This document shows, piece after piece, positions 16,040 through 23,645 of a DNA stretch of 64,000 nucleotides. The notes below the pieces were generated by a model, which saw only the letters and a program-made list of their open reading frames with translations, was not told where the DNA came from and searched no databases. This DNA comes from an uncultured Muribaculaceae bacterium. Lineage in GTDB: Bacteria > Bacteroidota > Bacteroidia > Bacteroidales > Muribaculaceae. The position numbers and the translations under genes are program-made. How positions within the stretch are numbered: the stretch's first letter is position 1; the number at the start of each line of letters is the position of its first letter. The stretch spans positions 81,576 to 145,575 of the forward strand of contig CAJUIW010000006.1 of NCBI GenBank assembly GCA_910586895.1. The letters run 5' to 3'.

Positions 16040-16453
16040 ATGTGGCATCAGATAGAACTTACCCTCAGAGCCAGACCAAACGGATTTCATTTAGTCACGG
16101 CCGAAATTCTGCGCCAGCTACCGCCTCTTCCCTCCGTAGGGCTGTTGAATCTGTTCATAAAGCATACCTCGGCGGCTCTGTCAATCAATGAAAATGCCGA
16201 CCCGGATGTACGCACTGACCTGAAAAGCATATTTGACCGTATGGTGAAAGAGCGTGAGCCATATTACCGGCACACCATGGAGGGCGATGACGACATGCCG
16301 GCACATGCCAAGGCTTCAATCATAGGCAACTCCCTGACAATCCCTATCACGGATGGACGCCTCAATCTCGGCGTATGGCAGGGTATATATCTGTGTGAGT
16401 TCCGAAATTATGGTGGCCCTCGGAAAATAGTGGCTACTGTTTCCGGCGAATGA
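16040..16453 (+). CDS. YjbQ/UPF0047 family protein
   Basis: The 137-residue protein has the compact YjbQ fold with NLFIKHTSAALSINENADPD, a central MPAHAKASIIGNSLTIPI and final GVWQGIYLCEFRNYGGPRK. The family is annotated as secondary thiamine-phosphate synthase from weak activity in E. coli; the true role is unclear. It follows the AlaX-like gene by 15 bp. Confidence 0.9.
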   Translation: MWHQIELTLRARPNGFHLVTAEILRQLPPLPSVGLLNLFIKHTSAALSINENADPDVRTDLKSIFDRMVKEREPYYRHTMEGDDDMPAHAKASIIGNSLTIPITDGRLNLGVWQGIYLCEFRNYGGPRKIVATVSGE

Positions 16454-16524
16454 TTGAATCGCCACCACACGCATGTAAACATTTATTAACACTCACATAC
16501 AGATTTCTGACACTACCCGCTCGC

Positions 16525-16532
16525 TACCTTTG
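16525..16532 (+). promoter_or_regulatory. -7 box of the Y-family polymerase gene
   Basis: TACCTTTG fits TAnnTTTG, 26 bp before ATG 16559. No SOS-type operator was evident near it. Confidence 0.55.
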
Positions 16533-16558
16533 TATTGACCATATAAACAAGTCCCGTC

Positions 16559-18046
16559 ATGGAGCCATCACGTCAATACATAGCTATCGACCTGAAATCG
16601 TTCTACGCATCCGTAGAGTGTGTGGAGCGCGGACTCGACCCTCTTGACGCATGCCTTGTTGTAGCCGATGCAAGCCGTACGGCCAAGACCATCTGTCTTG
16701 CCGTGACGCCGGCGCTGAAAGCCATGGGCATCAGCGGACGTCCCCGTCTGTTCGAAGTGGCCGCACAGATCAGGGAGGTCAATAGCCGGCGTGGACGGAT
16801 GGGAATGTCAACATCCGCCCGCATGCTGGCCGATAGGCCGGACTTGGCTGTCGACTATATTGTGGCACCACCGCGCATGGCCCTTTACATACAATATTCC
16901 ATACGCATCTACGAAATATACATGCGGTATGTGGCTCCGGAGGATATCCACGTCTATTCGATAGACGAGGTGTTCATTGACATCACCCCATATCTGTCTA
17001 CCTACCGGAAGTCAGCACATGACATTACCCGAGGCATAATACAGGAGATTATGACGGAAACCGGCATTACAGCCACAGCCGGCATAGGGACCAATCTGTA
17101 TCTGTGCAAAGTGGCCATGGATATCGAGGCCAAGAAAAAGAAGGCTGACAAGGATGGCGTGCGCATAGCCGAGCTGGATGAAATGACCTACCGCCGCAAT
17201 CTATGGGACCACACTCCCCTCACCGATTTCTGGCGTGTGGGGCACGGTATAGCCCGTCGGTTGGCGGCATACGGAATCCGTACAATGGGAGATATAGCCC
17301 GATGCTCGCTAAAGAATGAAGCGCTTCTCTACAGTATGTTCGGAGTCAATGCCGAGCTGCTTATTGACCATGCGTGGGGATGGGAACCGGTAACAATGGA
17401 CCGTATAAAATCCTACCGCCCCGCGGCTCACTCCCTCAGCTCTGGCCAGGTACTCACATGCGGCTACACTCCGGAAAAAGCGCATGTTGTAGTACTTGAA
17501 ATGATTGATTCGCTCGCGCTTGAGCTTGTTGACAAGGGACTTGTCACTGACAAGCTTACACTCACCATAGGGTATGACGTAAAATCGCTGGATGAGCCGG
17601 CTGTAAGAGAGGCTTATCATGGCCGCATCACCACTGACCATTACGGACGCCGAGTGCCGTTTCATGCACATGGAACCGCATCCATAGCCACCCGCACATC
17701 ATCATCATCAATCCTGACGGAGCATATTGACAATCTGTTCAAGCGCATTGTCAACCCCAGCCTTCTTATCAGGCGCATCACCCTTACGGCATGCAATGTA
17801 ATGTATGAATCTGACATTCCCCACCGGCCTCAAGCCATGCAGCTCGACCTATTCACTGACTATGACAAGCTACGTGCCCTACGCAGGGCTGAGGCTGAAA
17901 GACTGTCGCGCGAGCGAAACCGGCAGAGAGCAATACTCAGCATCAAAAAGAAATTCGGTAAGAATGCCATTCTGCGCGGACTCAACTACGCGGAAGGAGC
18001 CACACAGAAAGAACGCAACATGCAGATAGGAGGACACCATGAATAA
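16559..18046 (+). CDS. Y-family DNA polymerase (UvrX/DinB-like)
   Basis: The 495-residue translesion polymerase has catalytic carboxylates in IAIDLKSFYASVECVERG and YSIDEVFIDI, a thumb helix-hairpin region (DFWRVGHGIARRLAAYG), and a little-finger domain. It belongs to the longer UvrX-like type common in Firmicutes, not classic DinB: the C-terminus KKKFGKNAILRG and EGATQKERNMQIGGHHE is typical of that group. The YolD-like gene downstream, a usual partner in Firmicutes, overlaps it by 8 bp. This suggests the pair entered the lineage together (inference). Confidence 0.93.
   Translation: MEPSRQYIAIDLKSFYASVECVERGLDPLDACLVVADASRTAKTICLAVTPALKAMGISGRPRLFEVAAQIREVNSRRGRMGMSTSARMLADRPDLAVDYIVAPPRMALYIQYSIRIYEIYMRYVAPEDIHVYSIDEVFIDITPYLSTYRKSAHDITRGIIQEIMTETGITATAGIGTNLYLCKVAMDIEAKKKKADKDGVRIAELDEMTYRRNLWDHTPLTDFWRVGHGIARRLAAYGIRTMGDIARCSLKNEALLYSMFGVNAELLIDHAWGWEPVTMDRIKSYRPAAHSLSSGQVLTCGYTPEKAHVVVLEMIDSLALELVDKGLVTDKLTLTIGYDVKSLDEPAVREAYHGRITTDHYGRRVPFHAHGTASIATRTSSSSILTEHIDNLFKRIVNPSLLIRRITLTACNVMYESDIPHRPQAMQLDLFTDYDKLRALRRAEAERLSRERNRQRAILSIKKKFGKNAILRGLNYAEGATQKERNMQIGGHHE
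18028..18033 (+). promoter_or_regulatory. Perfect Shine-Dalgarno AGGAGG before the YolD-like gene
   Basis: AGGAGG lies 5 nt before ATG 18039, inside the last codons of the polymerase gene (Gly-Gly). Bacteroidetes genes, including those around it, normally lack such a site. It sets the start of the overlapping gene. Confidence 0.55.
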
Positions 18047-18236
18047 GTATGACGATATAATAAATCTGCCCCACCACGTATCTTCTACACGTCGGGCTAT
18101 GTCAATGTCAGGCAGGGCAGCTCAGTTTGCTCCGTTTGCGGCCCTCACCGGCTATGAGGAAGCGGTCAATGAATCGGCTCGTGCAGCGATGACCCGGCAG
18201 GACCCAAGTCTGCAGGAATTCCACGACCAGATATGA
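18039..18236 (+). CDS. YolD-like protein
   Basis: The 65-residue protein reads DDIINLPHHVSSTRRAMSMS then GRAAQFAPFAALTGYEEAVNE, which matches the short YolD-like proteins encoded after UvrX-type polymerases in Firmicutes. The family is thought to act with the polymerase, but its mechanism is not known. It overlaps the polymerase stop by 8 bp. It lacks the longer C-terminal half of full YolD, but short versions exist. Confidence 0.8.
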   Translation: MNKYDDIINLPHHVSSTRRAMSMSGRAAQFAPFAALTGYEEAVNESARAAMTRQDPSLQEFHDQI

Positions 18237-18281
18237 TGCCACATCCCTGATATCTGAAAAACACACAAAGCCCCAAAAGGT

Positions 18282-18316
18282 CAAATGGCCTCCGATACTG
18301 AATCGGAGGCCATTTG
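18282..18316. terminator. Bidirectional terminator between YolD-like gene and rpmH
   Basis: A perfect 15-bp stem with a 5-nt loop lies between two convergent genes. Flanking CAAAGCC and GGCTTTG can extend the pairing. Confidence 0.85.
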
Positions 18317-18342
18317 GCTTTGCAGCTAAAAATAAAAGCTTA

Positions 18343-18498
18343 TTATTTACCGGCGATAGAGTCGCTCACGGTCAGACGAAGACGACCTTTTGCACGACGG
18401 CGAGCCAGAACTTTGCGGCCATCAGCGGTAGACATTCTTTCACGGAAGCCGTGCTTGTTAACTCTTTTGCGGTTGGAGGGTTGAAATGTTCTTTTCAT
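18343..18498 (-). CDS. rpmH: 50S ribosomal protein L34
   Basis: The 51-residue basic protein MKRTFQPSNRKRVNKHGF, with RMSTADGRKVLARRRAKGR, is an unmistakable L34. Bacterial L34 is usually 44-48 residues; here the C-terminus is slightly extended (LRLTVSDSIAGK), as usual in Bacteroidetes. It is a single gene, convergent with the YolD-like gene, with a -7 box at 18542-18549. There is no dnaA or rnpA next to it, so this is not the replication-origin context seen in other phyla. Confidence 0.97.
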   Translation of the reverse strand: MKRTFQPSNRKRVNKHGFRERMSTADGRKVLARRRAKGRLRLTVSDSIAGK

Positions 18499-18541
18499 TG
18501 CCTTATTTATTTTATTTCGTTTATATTCACAATTCGAGCTG

Positions 18542-18549
18542 CAAATTTA
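18542..18549 (-). promoter_or_regulatory. -7 box of rpmH
   Basis: TAAATTTG on the minus strand, with CTTG (similar to the -33 TTTG) about 20 bp upstream. Predicted leader about 40 nt. Confidence 0.55.
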
Positions 18550-18582
18550 CACAATTATTTTAATCTCTGCAAGTTCACGACA

Positions 18583-19788
18583 TTAATTTTCTGCCAAGAT
18601 TTTGATGGATTCCATGCACGCACGCGAATTATGGTAGGGACATTTCCAGAAGCCGGCCTTATCCTCCTTACGGTTCACGCTTCCATCGGGAAGAATACTC
18701 CAGTACCATTCGCCATTTTCATCCACAAGATTGGTACGGATATAATCCCATGTCTGTGCAGCCTTTTCAAGATATTCCTGCTGTCCATGCAACTTATACA
18801 TATACAGCTGTCCTACAAGAGCTTCAGCCTGCACCCACCAATGTTTTTCATTATCGTAGCGTCCGTCGGCATGACGTTCATATACCATTGAGCCGTCATG
18901 ACATCTTCCGGCCATGGAAGCCTCGGCCACAGCTCGGGCAGCATCCTTTGTCTCGGCTATCAGATTCTCCTCGCCAATAGTAATTGCAGCTTCAAGCAGC
19001 AGCCACGACGCCTCTATGTCATGGCCATAGGATATTATGCCATCCTGCCTGCGCCAATCGTCATCAAAAAACAGGCCGAGATGCCAAGTGGATCGGTCAA
19101 TGATACGGTCCAGGAATACACGGAGTATGTACCGTGTGGCCTCACGCACACGCTCATTTCCTCCGGCACGCAACAGTGCGGAATATGCCTCAAGAATGTG
19201 CAGATGCGTGTTCATGGTCTTTGAGAAATTGGCATCCTTGTCGCTGAGCCTCATATCGTCAATCGGAGTCCAGTCACGACGTGTAGCCTCGATATATCCT
19301 ACCTTATCATTATCACGGCTGTGCCGCTCTATGGTGTCAAAAAGCTCCATAGCCAGCGCCAGGACCTCCTCACTGCCGCCAAGAGCGATGGAATACTCCG
19401 AAAGTCCATAAATGACAAACGCTATGGCATAGAACTGCTTCCGGGTATCGGCCGGAGTACCGTCGGCATTGACCGACCAATATACTCCGCCATATTCAGA
19501 ATCAATAAAATGCTCCTTTATATATTCATATGCTCTACGGGCCATGTCGAGATACCGGCTGCAGCCGGTGGCATTATACGCCGCCGAGAATGTCCATAGG
19601 ATACGCCCGTTAAGTATGGCACCCTTCTCTGCATCGGGGACAAGAGCGTCATACCCGTCGCGGCGTCCGTAGAATCCACCCTCCGCTGTATCGACCATAC
19701 GGTCCATCCAATAAGGGAGTATATTATTCTTCATATTGGCAAGGAGCTCTGAAGAGAGCTCCTTGCATGTTTCGTGTTCTGTAATCAT
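18583..19788 (-). CDS. AGE-family cellobiose 2-epimerase
   Basis: The 401-residue (alpha/alpha)6-barrel epimerase has GGFYGRRDG, AKGAILNGRILWTFSAAY-type and YGHDIEASWLLLEAA motifs with His residues of the AGE family, and a final GFWKCPYHNSRACMES. In the known Bacteroides mannan route it converts mannobiose (beta-1,4-mannosyl-mannose) to mannosyl-glucose for GH130. It is the last gene of the operon; its ATG overlaps the TGA of the symporter gene (ATGA). A 12-bp perfect hairpin lies within codons 8-17. Cytoplasmic. Confidence 0.9.
   Translation of the reverse strand: MITEHETCKELSSELLANMKNNILPYWMDRMVDTAEGGFYGRRDGYDALVPDAEKGAILNGRILWTFSAAYNATGCSRYLDMARRAYEYIKEHFIDSEYGGVYWSVNADGTPADTRKQFYAIAFVIYGLSEYSIALGGSEEVLALAMELFDTIERHSRDNDKVGYIEATRRDWTPIDDMRLSDKDANFSKTMNTHLHILEAYSALLRAGGNERVREATRYILRVFLDRIIDRSTWHLGLFFDDDWRRQDGIISYGHDIEASWLLLEAAITIGEENLIAETKDAARAVAEASMAGRCHDGSMVYERHADGRYDNEKHWWVQAEALVGQLYMYKLHGQQEYLEKAAQTWDYIRTNLVDENGEWYWSILPDGSVNRKEDKAGFWKCPYHNSRACMESIKILAEN
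19739..19766 (-). other. 12-bp perfect inverted repeat inside the start of the epimerase gene
   Basis: GCAAGGAGCTCT and its exact complement AGAGCTCCTTGC are separated by 4 nt. In the mRNA this hairpin lies 22 nt downstream of the epimerase start codon and just after the symporter stop. It could act on translation, RNA processing or partial termination; the effect is not known. Confidence 0.6.
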
Positions 19789-21239
19789 GAATTTGTATTT
19801 GCAAAATCAGTCATTTCATCGGCCTCAGGCGAATTGCCGCCCGAGAGTGGCATGCGCCGCTGTCTGAGCTCCGTCACTATCGCATCGACACGCTCCGTAG
19901 TAAGCGGATAGAATGACACTACCGCTATGGCTATTACCGATACTGCAGCCGGGATGAAAGTCATAAGCATCCACAGGCAGGTTATGGCCCCTTCAGGCTG
20001 CGCTATACTGCCCGCCACTTCAGTGCCGCCGGTTACATATCCGCATGCTTCAAGCAGCCATAGGACAGCCGCTCCTCCAATGGCACCACCGAATTTCTGA
20101 GCCATGGATGACGATGAGAATATCAATCCGGTAGAGGCCGTATTGTTCTTCAGCTCGGAATAGTCCGACACGTCAGCATACATTGACCATACCAACGGCG
20201 ACATGATACCCGTAAGCACCGATATCAGTATCTGCAGAAGCAGCATCCACCAATATCCGGCAGGCGATACCGGAACAAAGAAGAACAGCACACTGAACAC
20301 TACCAGCAGTGCATTGACGCAGATAAAGGTAGTCTTCTTGCCGAATCGTCCCGCAATAGGAACTGTCATTGCCACTCCGGCCATATTGGCAACCTCGCCG
20401 ATACTGAGGAACAGGCCGGAATAGAACAGGAAAGCGATGGAGAAGAAATAGATATTGGCATCGCCCCCTATCACATCGGCAAAGAAATAGGCTACCGTAG
20501 CCCCACGTACTGTGCAGAACATATTGAAGCTCAGGGCTGCCCCGATCAGAAGCCACCAGGGCTTGTTGCTCAGCAACGAACGGAAGTCCTTGCCTATGCT
20601 TACCGTCGACTCTGTGCGCAGATGCTCACGCGTAAGCTTGAAGCAGAGCAGGAACAGAATGAAACATGCCGTGGCAATCACAATCATGGCAAATTGCCAG
20701 CTTGTGGCAGGCGACATGCCGAAACTGTCGGCAAACATACCGCAAAGCGGCTCCCACAGCGCCAATGCTATGAATGAACCGCCATAGGCAAAAAACATTC
20801 GGAATGATGAAAATACGGTCTTTTCTTTCGAGCTTTCACTCACCACACCCAGCATGGCTCCATAAGGGACATTGATGCCGGTGTAGACTGTCATCATGAG
20901 GATATATGTGACATATGCCCATATAAGCTTGGCCCCATAAGCCCAGTCAGGAGTGGTGAACAGCAATATACCGCAGATGGAGAATGGCGCCGCCATAATC
21001 ATCAGATAAGGACGGTATTTACCCCAGCGGGTATTTGTGCGGTCGGCCAGAATACCCATCATGGGGTCAGAGACTGCATCCCATATACGGGTGACAAGCA
21101 CAAGCACTCCTGCATCAATCAGCGACAGGCCGAAGATGTTTGAATAAAAGAACGGGAGGTAGTAACTGAATATTTTCCAGAACATTGACGATGACATATC
21201 GCCAAACCCGTAACCGATTTTTTCCGAAAGTTTTGCCAT
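19785..21239 (-). CDS. GPH-family (MelB-like) sugar:cation symporter
   Basis: The 484-residue inner-membrane protein with about 12 helices starts MAKLSEKIGYGFGDMSSSMF and has SDPMMGILADRTNTRWGKYRPYL, the signature of the glycoside-pentoside-hexuronide:cation symporters. From operon context it probably imports beta-1,4-mannobiose made by the GH26 enzyme (inference; in B. fragilis the symporter lies in the same position). It lies 20 bp after the GH130 gene and overlaps the epimerase start. Confidence 0.9.
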   Translation of the reverse strand: MAKLSEKIGYGFGDMSSSMFWKIFSYYLPFFYSNIFGLSLIDAGVLVLVTRIWDAVSDPMMGILADRTNTRWGKYRPYLMIMAAPFSICGILLFTTPDWAYGAKLIWAYVTYILMMTVYTGINVPYGAMLGVVSESSKEKTVFSSFRMFFAYGGSFIALALWEPLCGMFADSFGMSPATSWQFAMIVIATACFILFLLCFKLTREHLRTESTVSIGKDFRSLLSNKPWWLLIGAALSFNMFCTVRGATVAYFFADVIGGDANIYFFSIAFLFYSGLFLSIGEVANMAGVAMTVPIAGRFGKKTTFICVNALLVVFSVLFFFVPVSPAGYWWMLLLQILISVLTGIMSPLVWSMYADVSDYSELKNNTASTGLIFSSSSMAQKFGGAIGGAAVLWLLEACGYVTGGTEVAGSIAQPEGAITCLWMLMTFIPAAVSVIAIAVVSFYPLTTERVDAIVTELRQRRMPLSGGNSPEADEMTDFANTNS

Positions 21240-21259
21240 GGATCAGATATGATGAATGA

Positions 21260-22426
21260 TTATCCTAAGTAATCAAGATTTGAATCAATAAGCCTGTTTA
21301 TTGACTTGACTGATTCTCCGGAGGTAAGACGGTCAACCGGAGTATTCATGCAGTAGTCCACCAGACGTTCCACAGTCGAAGTAGCCACATGCATGCGTGT
21401 GTCCGATGACGCATAGTAGATGTAGACCGTACCATCCTCATCGGCAATCCAGCCATTGGAGAAGAGCACATTCATTACATCGCCCATATATTCACCACCT
21501 ACGGGAGCCATGAAGTAGCCGCCGGGCGATGCTATCTCACGCCAGGGTTCGTCAAGGGCAGTCATGTAGAGATAGAGCACATAGCGCAGCCCCGATGCGC
21601 AGGCACGCACGCCATGGGCCAGATGAAGCCAGCCCTGAGGAGTCTTGATAGGATGGGGACCCTCGCCATTCTTAACCTCCTTGATGGTATGATATGCGCG
21701 GCTGTCAATGATACGCTCGTCGGTAATCACTGCATTGGTCATATCATCGACCAGAGCCCAGCCGATACCGCCACCTGAACCGGTGTCGATAAATCCATCC
21801 TGCGGACGAGTGTACAGCGCATACTTGCCGTCAACAAATTCCGGGTGAAGCACGACATTTCTCTGCTGGCTGCTGCACTTCAGGTCGGGCAGACGTTCCC
21901 AGTTGACCAGATCATGTGTGCGGGCAATTCCGCATGCAGCTGTGGCTGCCGACAGGTCGCCGGGCTTGGTTTCGTCATGACGCTCTGCACAGAACAGTCC
22001 GTAAATCCAGCCATCCTCATGCTGAGTCAATCGCATATCGTAGACATTGGTTGTCACAGGATCAGTCTCAGGCATTGTGATGGGGCGCTCCCAGAAGCGG
22101 AAATTATCTATACCGTTAGGGCTCTCAGCCACCGCAAAGAACGATTTCCTATCAGCACCCTCCACACGTACCACCAGCAGGTACTTGCCGTCAAGCTTTA
22201 TGGCGCCGGAGTTGAGAGTAGCGTTAGCACCGATACGCTCCATAAAGAACGGATTGGTAGCCGGATTGTAGTCATATCGCCACATGGGGGGAACAGAATC
22301 GGCTGTAATAACCGGATTCTTGTATCGTGTATAAACTCCGTTGCCCTCTACAGGCTCGTTGCGCCGGCGTATAAGTTCTTCGTAGCGTGACTCAACGAGC
22401 GCCTTTCTAAATTCAAATTCAGTCAT
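21260..22426 (-). CDS. GH130 4-O-beta-D-mannosyl-D-glucose phosphorylase
   Basis: The 388-residue cytoplasmic five-bladed beta-propeller phosphorylase cleaves Man-beta-1,4-Glc with phosphate to mannose-1-phosphate and glucose. Residues SGAIKLDGKYLLVVRVEGAD and TTNVYDMRLTQHEDG fit GH130 subfamily 1; Asp130 aligns with the proton-donor Asp of the characterised enzyme from B. fragilis. Length matches that enzyme (about 390). It sits 30 bp after the GH26 gene and before the symporter. The specificity is inferred from family and operon order. Confidence 0.92.
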   Translation of the reverse strand: MTEFEFRKALVESRYEELIRRRNEPVEGNGVYTRYKNPVITADSVPPMWRYDYNPATNPFFMERIGANATLNSGAIKLDGKYLLVVRVEGADRKSFFAVAESPNGIDNFRFWERPITMPETDPVTTNVYDMRLTQHEDGWIYGLFCAERHDETKPGDLSAATAACGIARTHDLVNWERLPDLKCSSQQRNVVLHPEFVDGKYALYTRPQDGFIDTGSGGGIGWALVDDMTNAVITDERIIDSRAYHTIKEVKNGEGPHPIKTPQGWLHLAHGVRACASGLRYVLYLYMTALDEPWREIASPGGYFMAPVGGEYMGDVMNVLFSNGWIADEDGTVYIYYASSDTRMHVATSTVERLVDYCMNTPVDRLTSGESVKSINRLIDSNLDYLG

Positions 22427-22456
22427 AATTAAGAGATTCTTCTACTTTTAGTCATA

Positions 22457-23572
22457 TTAATAATTTACCATATCCTCAGCGAACAGGGTAATCGAATCAG
22501 CCCGGAATGCCTTGATGGATTCTTCATTAGGGCCACCCTTGAACGGGGCATAGAAATGTCCGGGCTTATCGTGAGCGTTACGCCACACCACGACATAAGC
22601 CACCGGATGCTGTTTCAGCAGCGGGAGCAGTACGCCGTCAAACCAGCCATCCATTGTCAGCCCTTCAAGGCCGGTTTCTGAAAATGCAGGTATCTTGCCA
22701 TGTTCTTTAGCCAGACGGGTAACTATCTCAAGTCCACGTGAGGCATCGGTGACATAGCGGTCCTTTCCGTCAGCTCCACCGAAATGATATACATCGATAC
22801 CCATTATATCCACCAGTTCATCGCCTGGATAACGCTCCATATACTGTGCATCGTCAGCCACGCGGTCAGGCGAATATGCATAGAGCACATTATCCACACC
22901 TTCGGCATCGAGCAGCTCACGTGTACGTTTCCACAGATCCTTGTACTGCTGAGGGGTGCATAACTTCTCACCCCACCAGAACCAGCTTCCGGTATGTTCA
23001 TGCCATGGACGGAAAATGACTCCTATTTTATTCCCATCTCTATCTTTGAGCGAATTGAAGAACGCGGCCAGATTTTTCACCATGGCGTCATAGCGCTCAC
23101 CAACAGCCTTGTCGGTCAGAATCTTTTCAACAATAGTGGTATCGCTAACCTGCCAGCTGTCGGCGCTGTCAACCGGATTGCGAAGATGCCAGCTGAAAGT
23201 GTTGACGCCTCCCCTGCCATGCTGTGCGGCAACCTCACGACGCATCAGGTCAAAGCTGACGCCATCGAGATTGGCACTGTCGGCAAACTCAATTCCGCCA
23301 AGATCCCAACTCATCACCGCAGGATAGTCGCCCGCAGTCTCAAGCATATCGGAACGTCCGCTCTCCCAAGCCCATGCATGGCCATACACGGGATCATCAT
23401 GATGGCCCATCATCACCTTTCCGGATTGAGCTACAGAGTCAAGGCGCACCCGAAGAGCTTCGGCCGGGGCCAGCTCACCCTCAGTTGCCTGATTTGCAGA
23501 ATTGCCGCTCGCGCACGATACGGCCATAAGCATACCTAATGACATGGCTGCTACAGATTTGATTATATTCAT
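22457..23572 (-). CDS. GH26 beta-mannanase, lipoprotein
   Basis: The 371-residue protein has a lipoprotein signal (lipobox MAVSC, Cys20) and a GH26 TIM barrel. Catalytic residues are visible: acid/base Glu192 in RPWHEHTGSWFWWG and nucleophile Glu299 in FSETG. It should cut beta-1,4-mannan, releasing mannobiose at the cell envelope. It is the first gene of the four-gene operon GH26-GH130-symporter-epimerase, the same order as in the B. fragilis mannan-catabolism operon (established knowledge). The promoter is shared back to back with the GH110 gene. Confidence 0.92.
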   Translation of the reverse strand: MNIIKSVAAMSLGMLMAVSCASGNSANQATEGELAPAEALRVRLDSVAQSGKVMMGHHDDPVYGHAWAWESGRSDMLETAGDYPAVMSWDLGGIEFADSANLDGVSFDLMRREVAAQHGRGGVNTFSWHLRNPVDSADSWQVSDTTIVEKILTDKAVGERYDAMVKNLAAFFNSLKDRDGNKIGVIFRPWHEHTGSWFWWGEKLCTPQQYKDLWKRTRELLDAEGVDNVLYAYSPDRVADDAQYMERYPGDELVDIMGIDVYHFGGADGKDRYVTDASRGLEIVTRLAKEHGKIPAFSETGLEGLTMDGWFDGVLLPLLKQHPVAYVVVWRNAHDKPGHFYAPFKGGPNEESIKAFRADSITLFAEDMVNY

Positions 23573-23595
23573 GTACTATTATATTTTACTGATTG

Positions 23596-23623
23596 CAAAA
23601 GTACTAAAAAAGTGATAAATTTG
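23596..23623. promoter_or_regulatory. Overlapping divergent promoters of GH26 operon and GH110 gene
   Basis: On the minus strand TACTTTTG (23596-23603) serves GH26; on the plus strand TAAATTTG (23616-23623) serves GH110. Only 12 bp separate the two -7 boxes, which point away from each other, so each -33 region overlies the other promoter. Confidence 0.65.
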
Positions 23624-23645
23624 TCACACCTAACACAGTAACTTT

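Noticed and set aside
18343..18498. Replication origin near rpmH
   Set aside because: No dnaA, rnpA or DnaA-box cluster is present; the gene is isolated.
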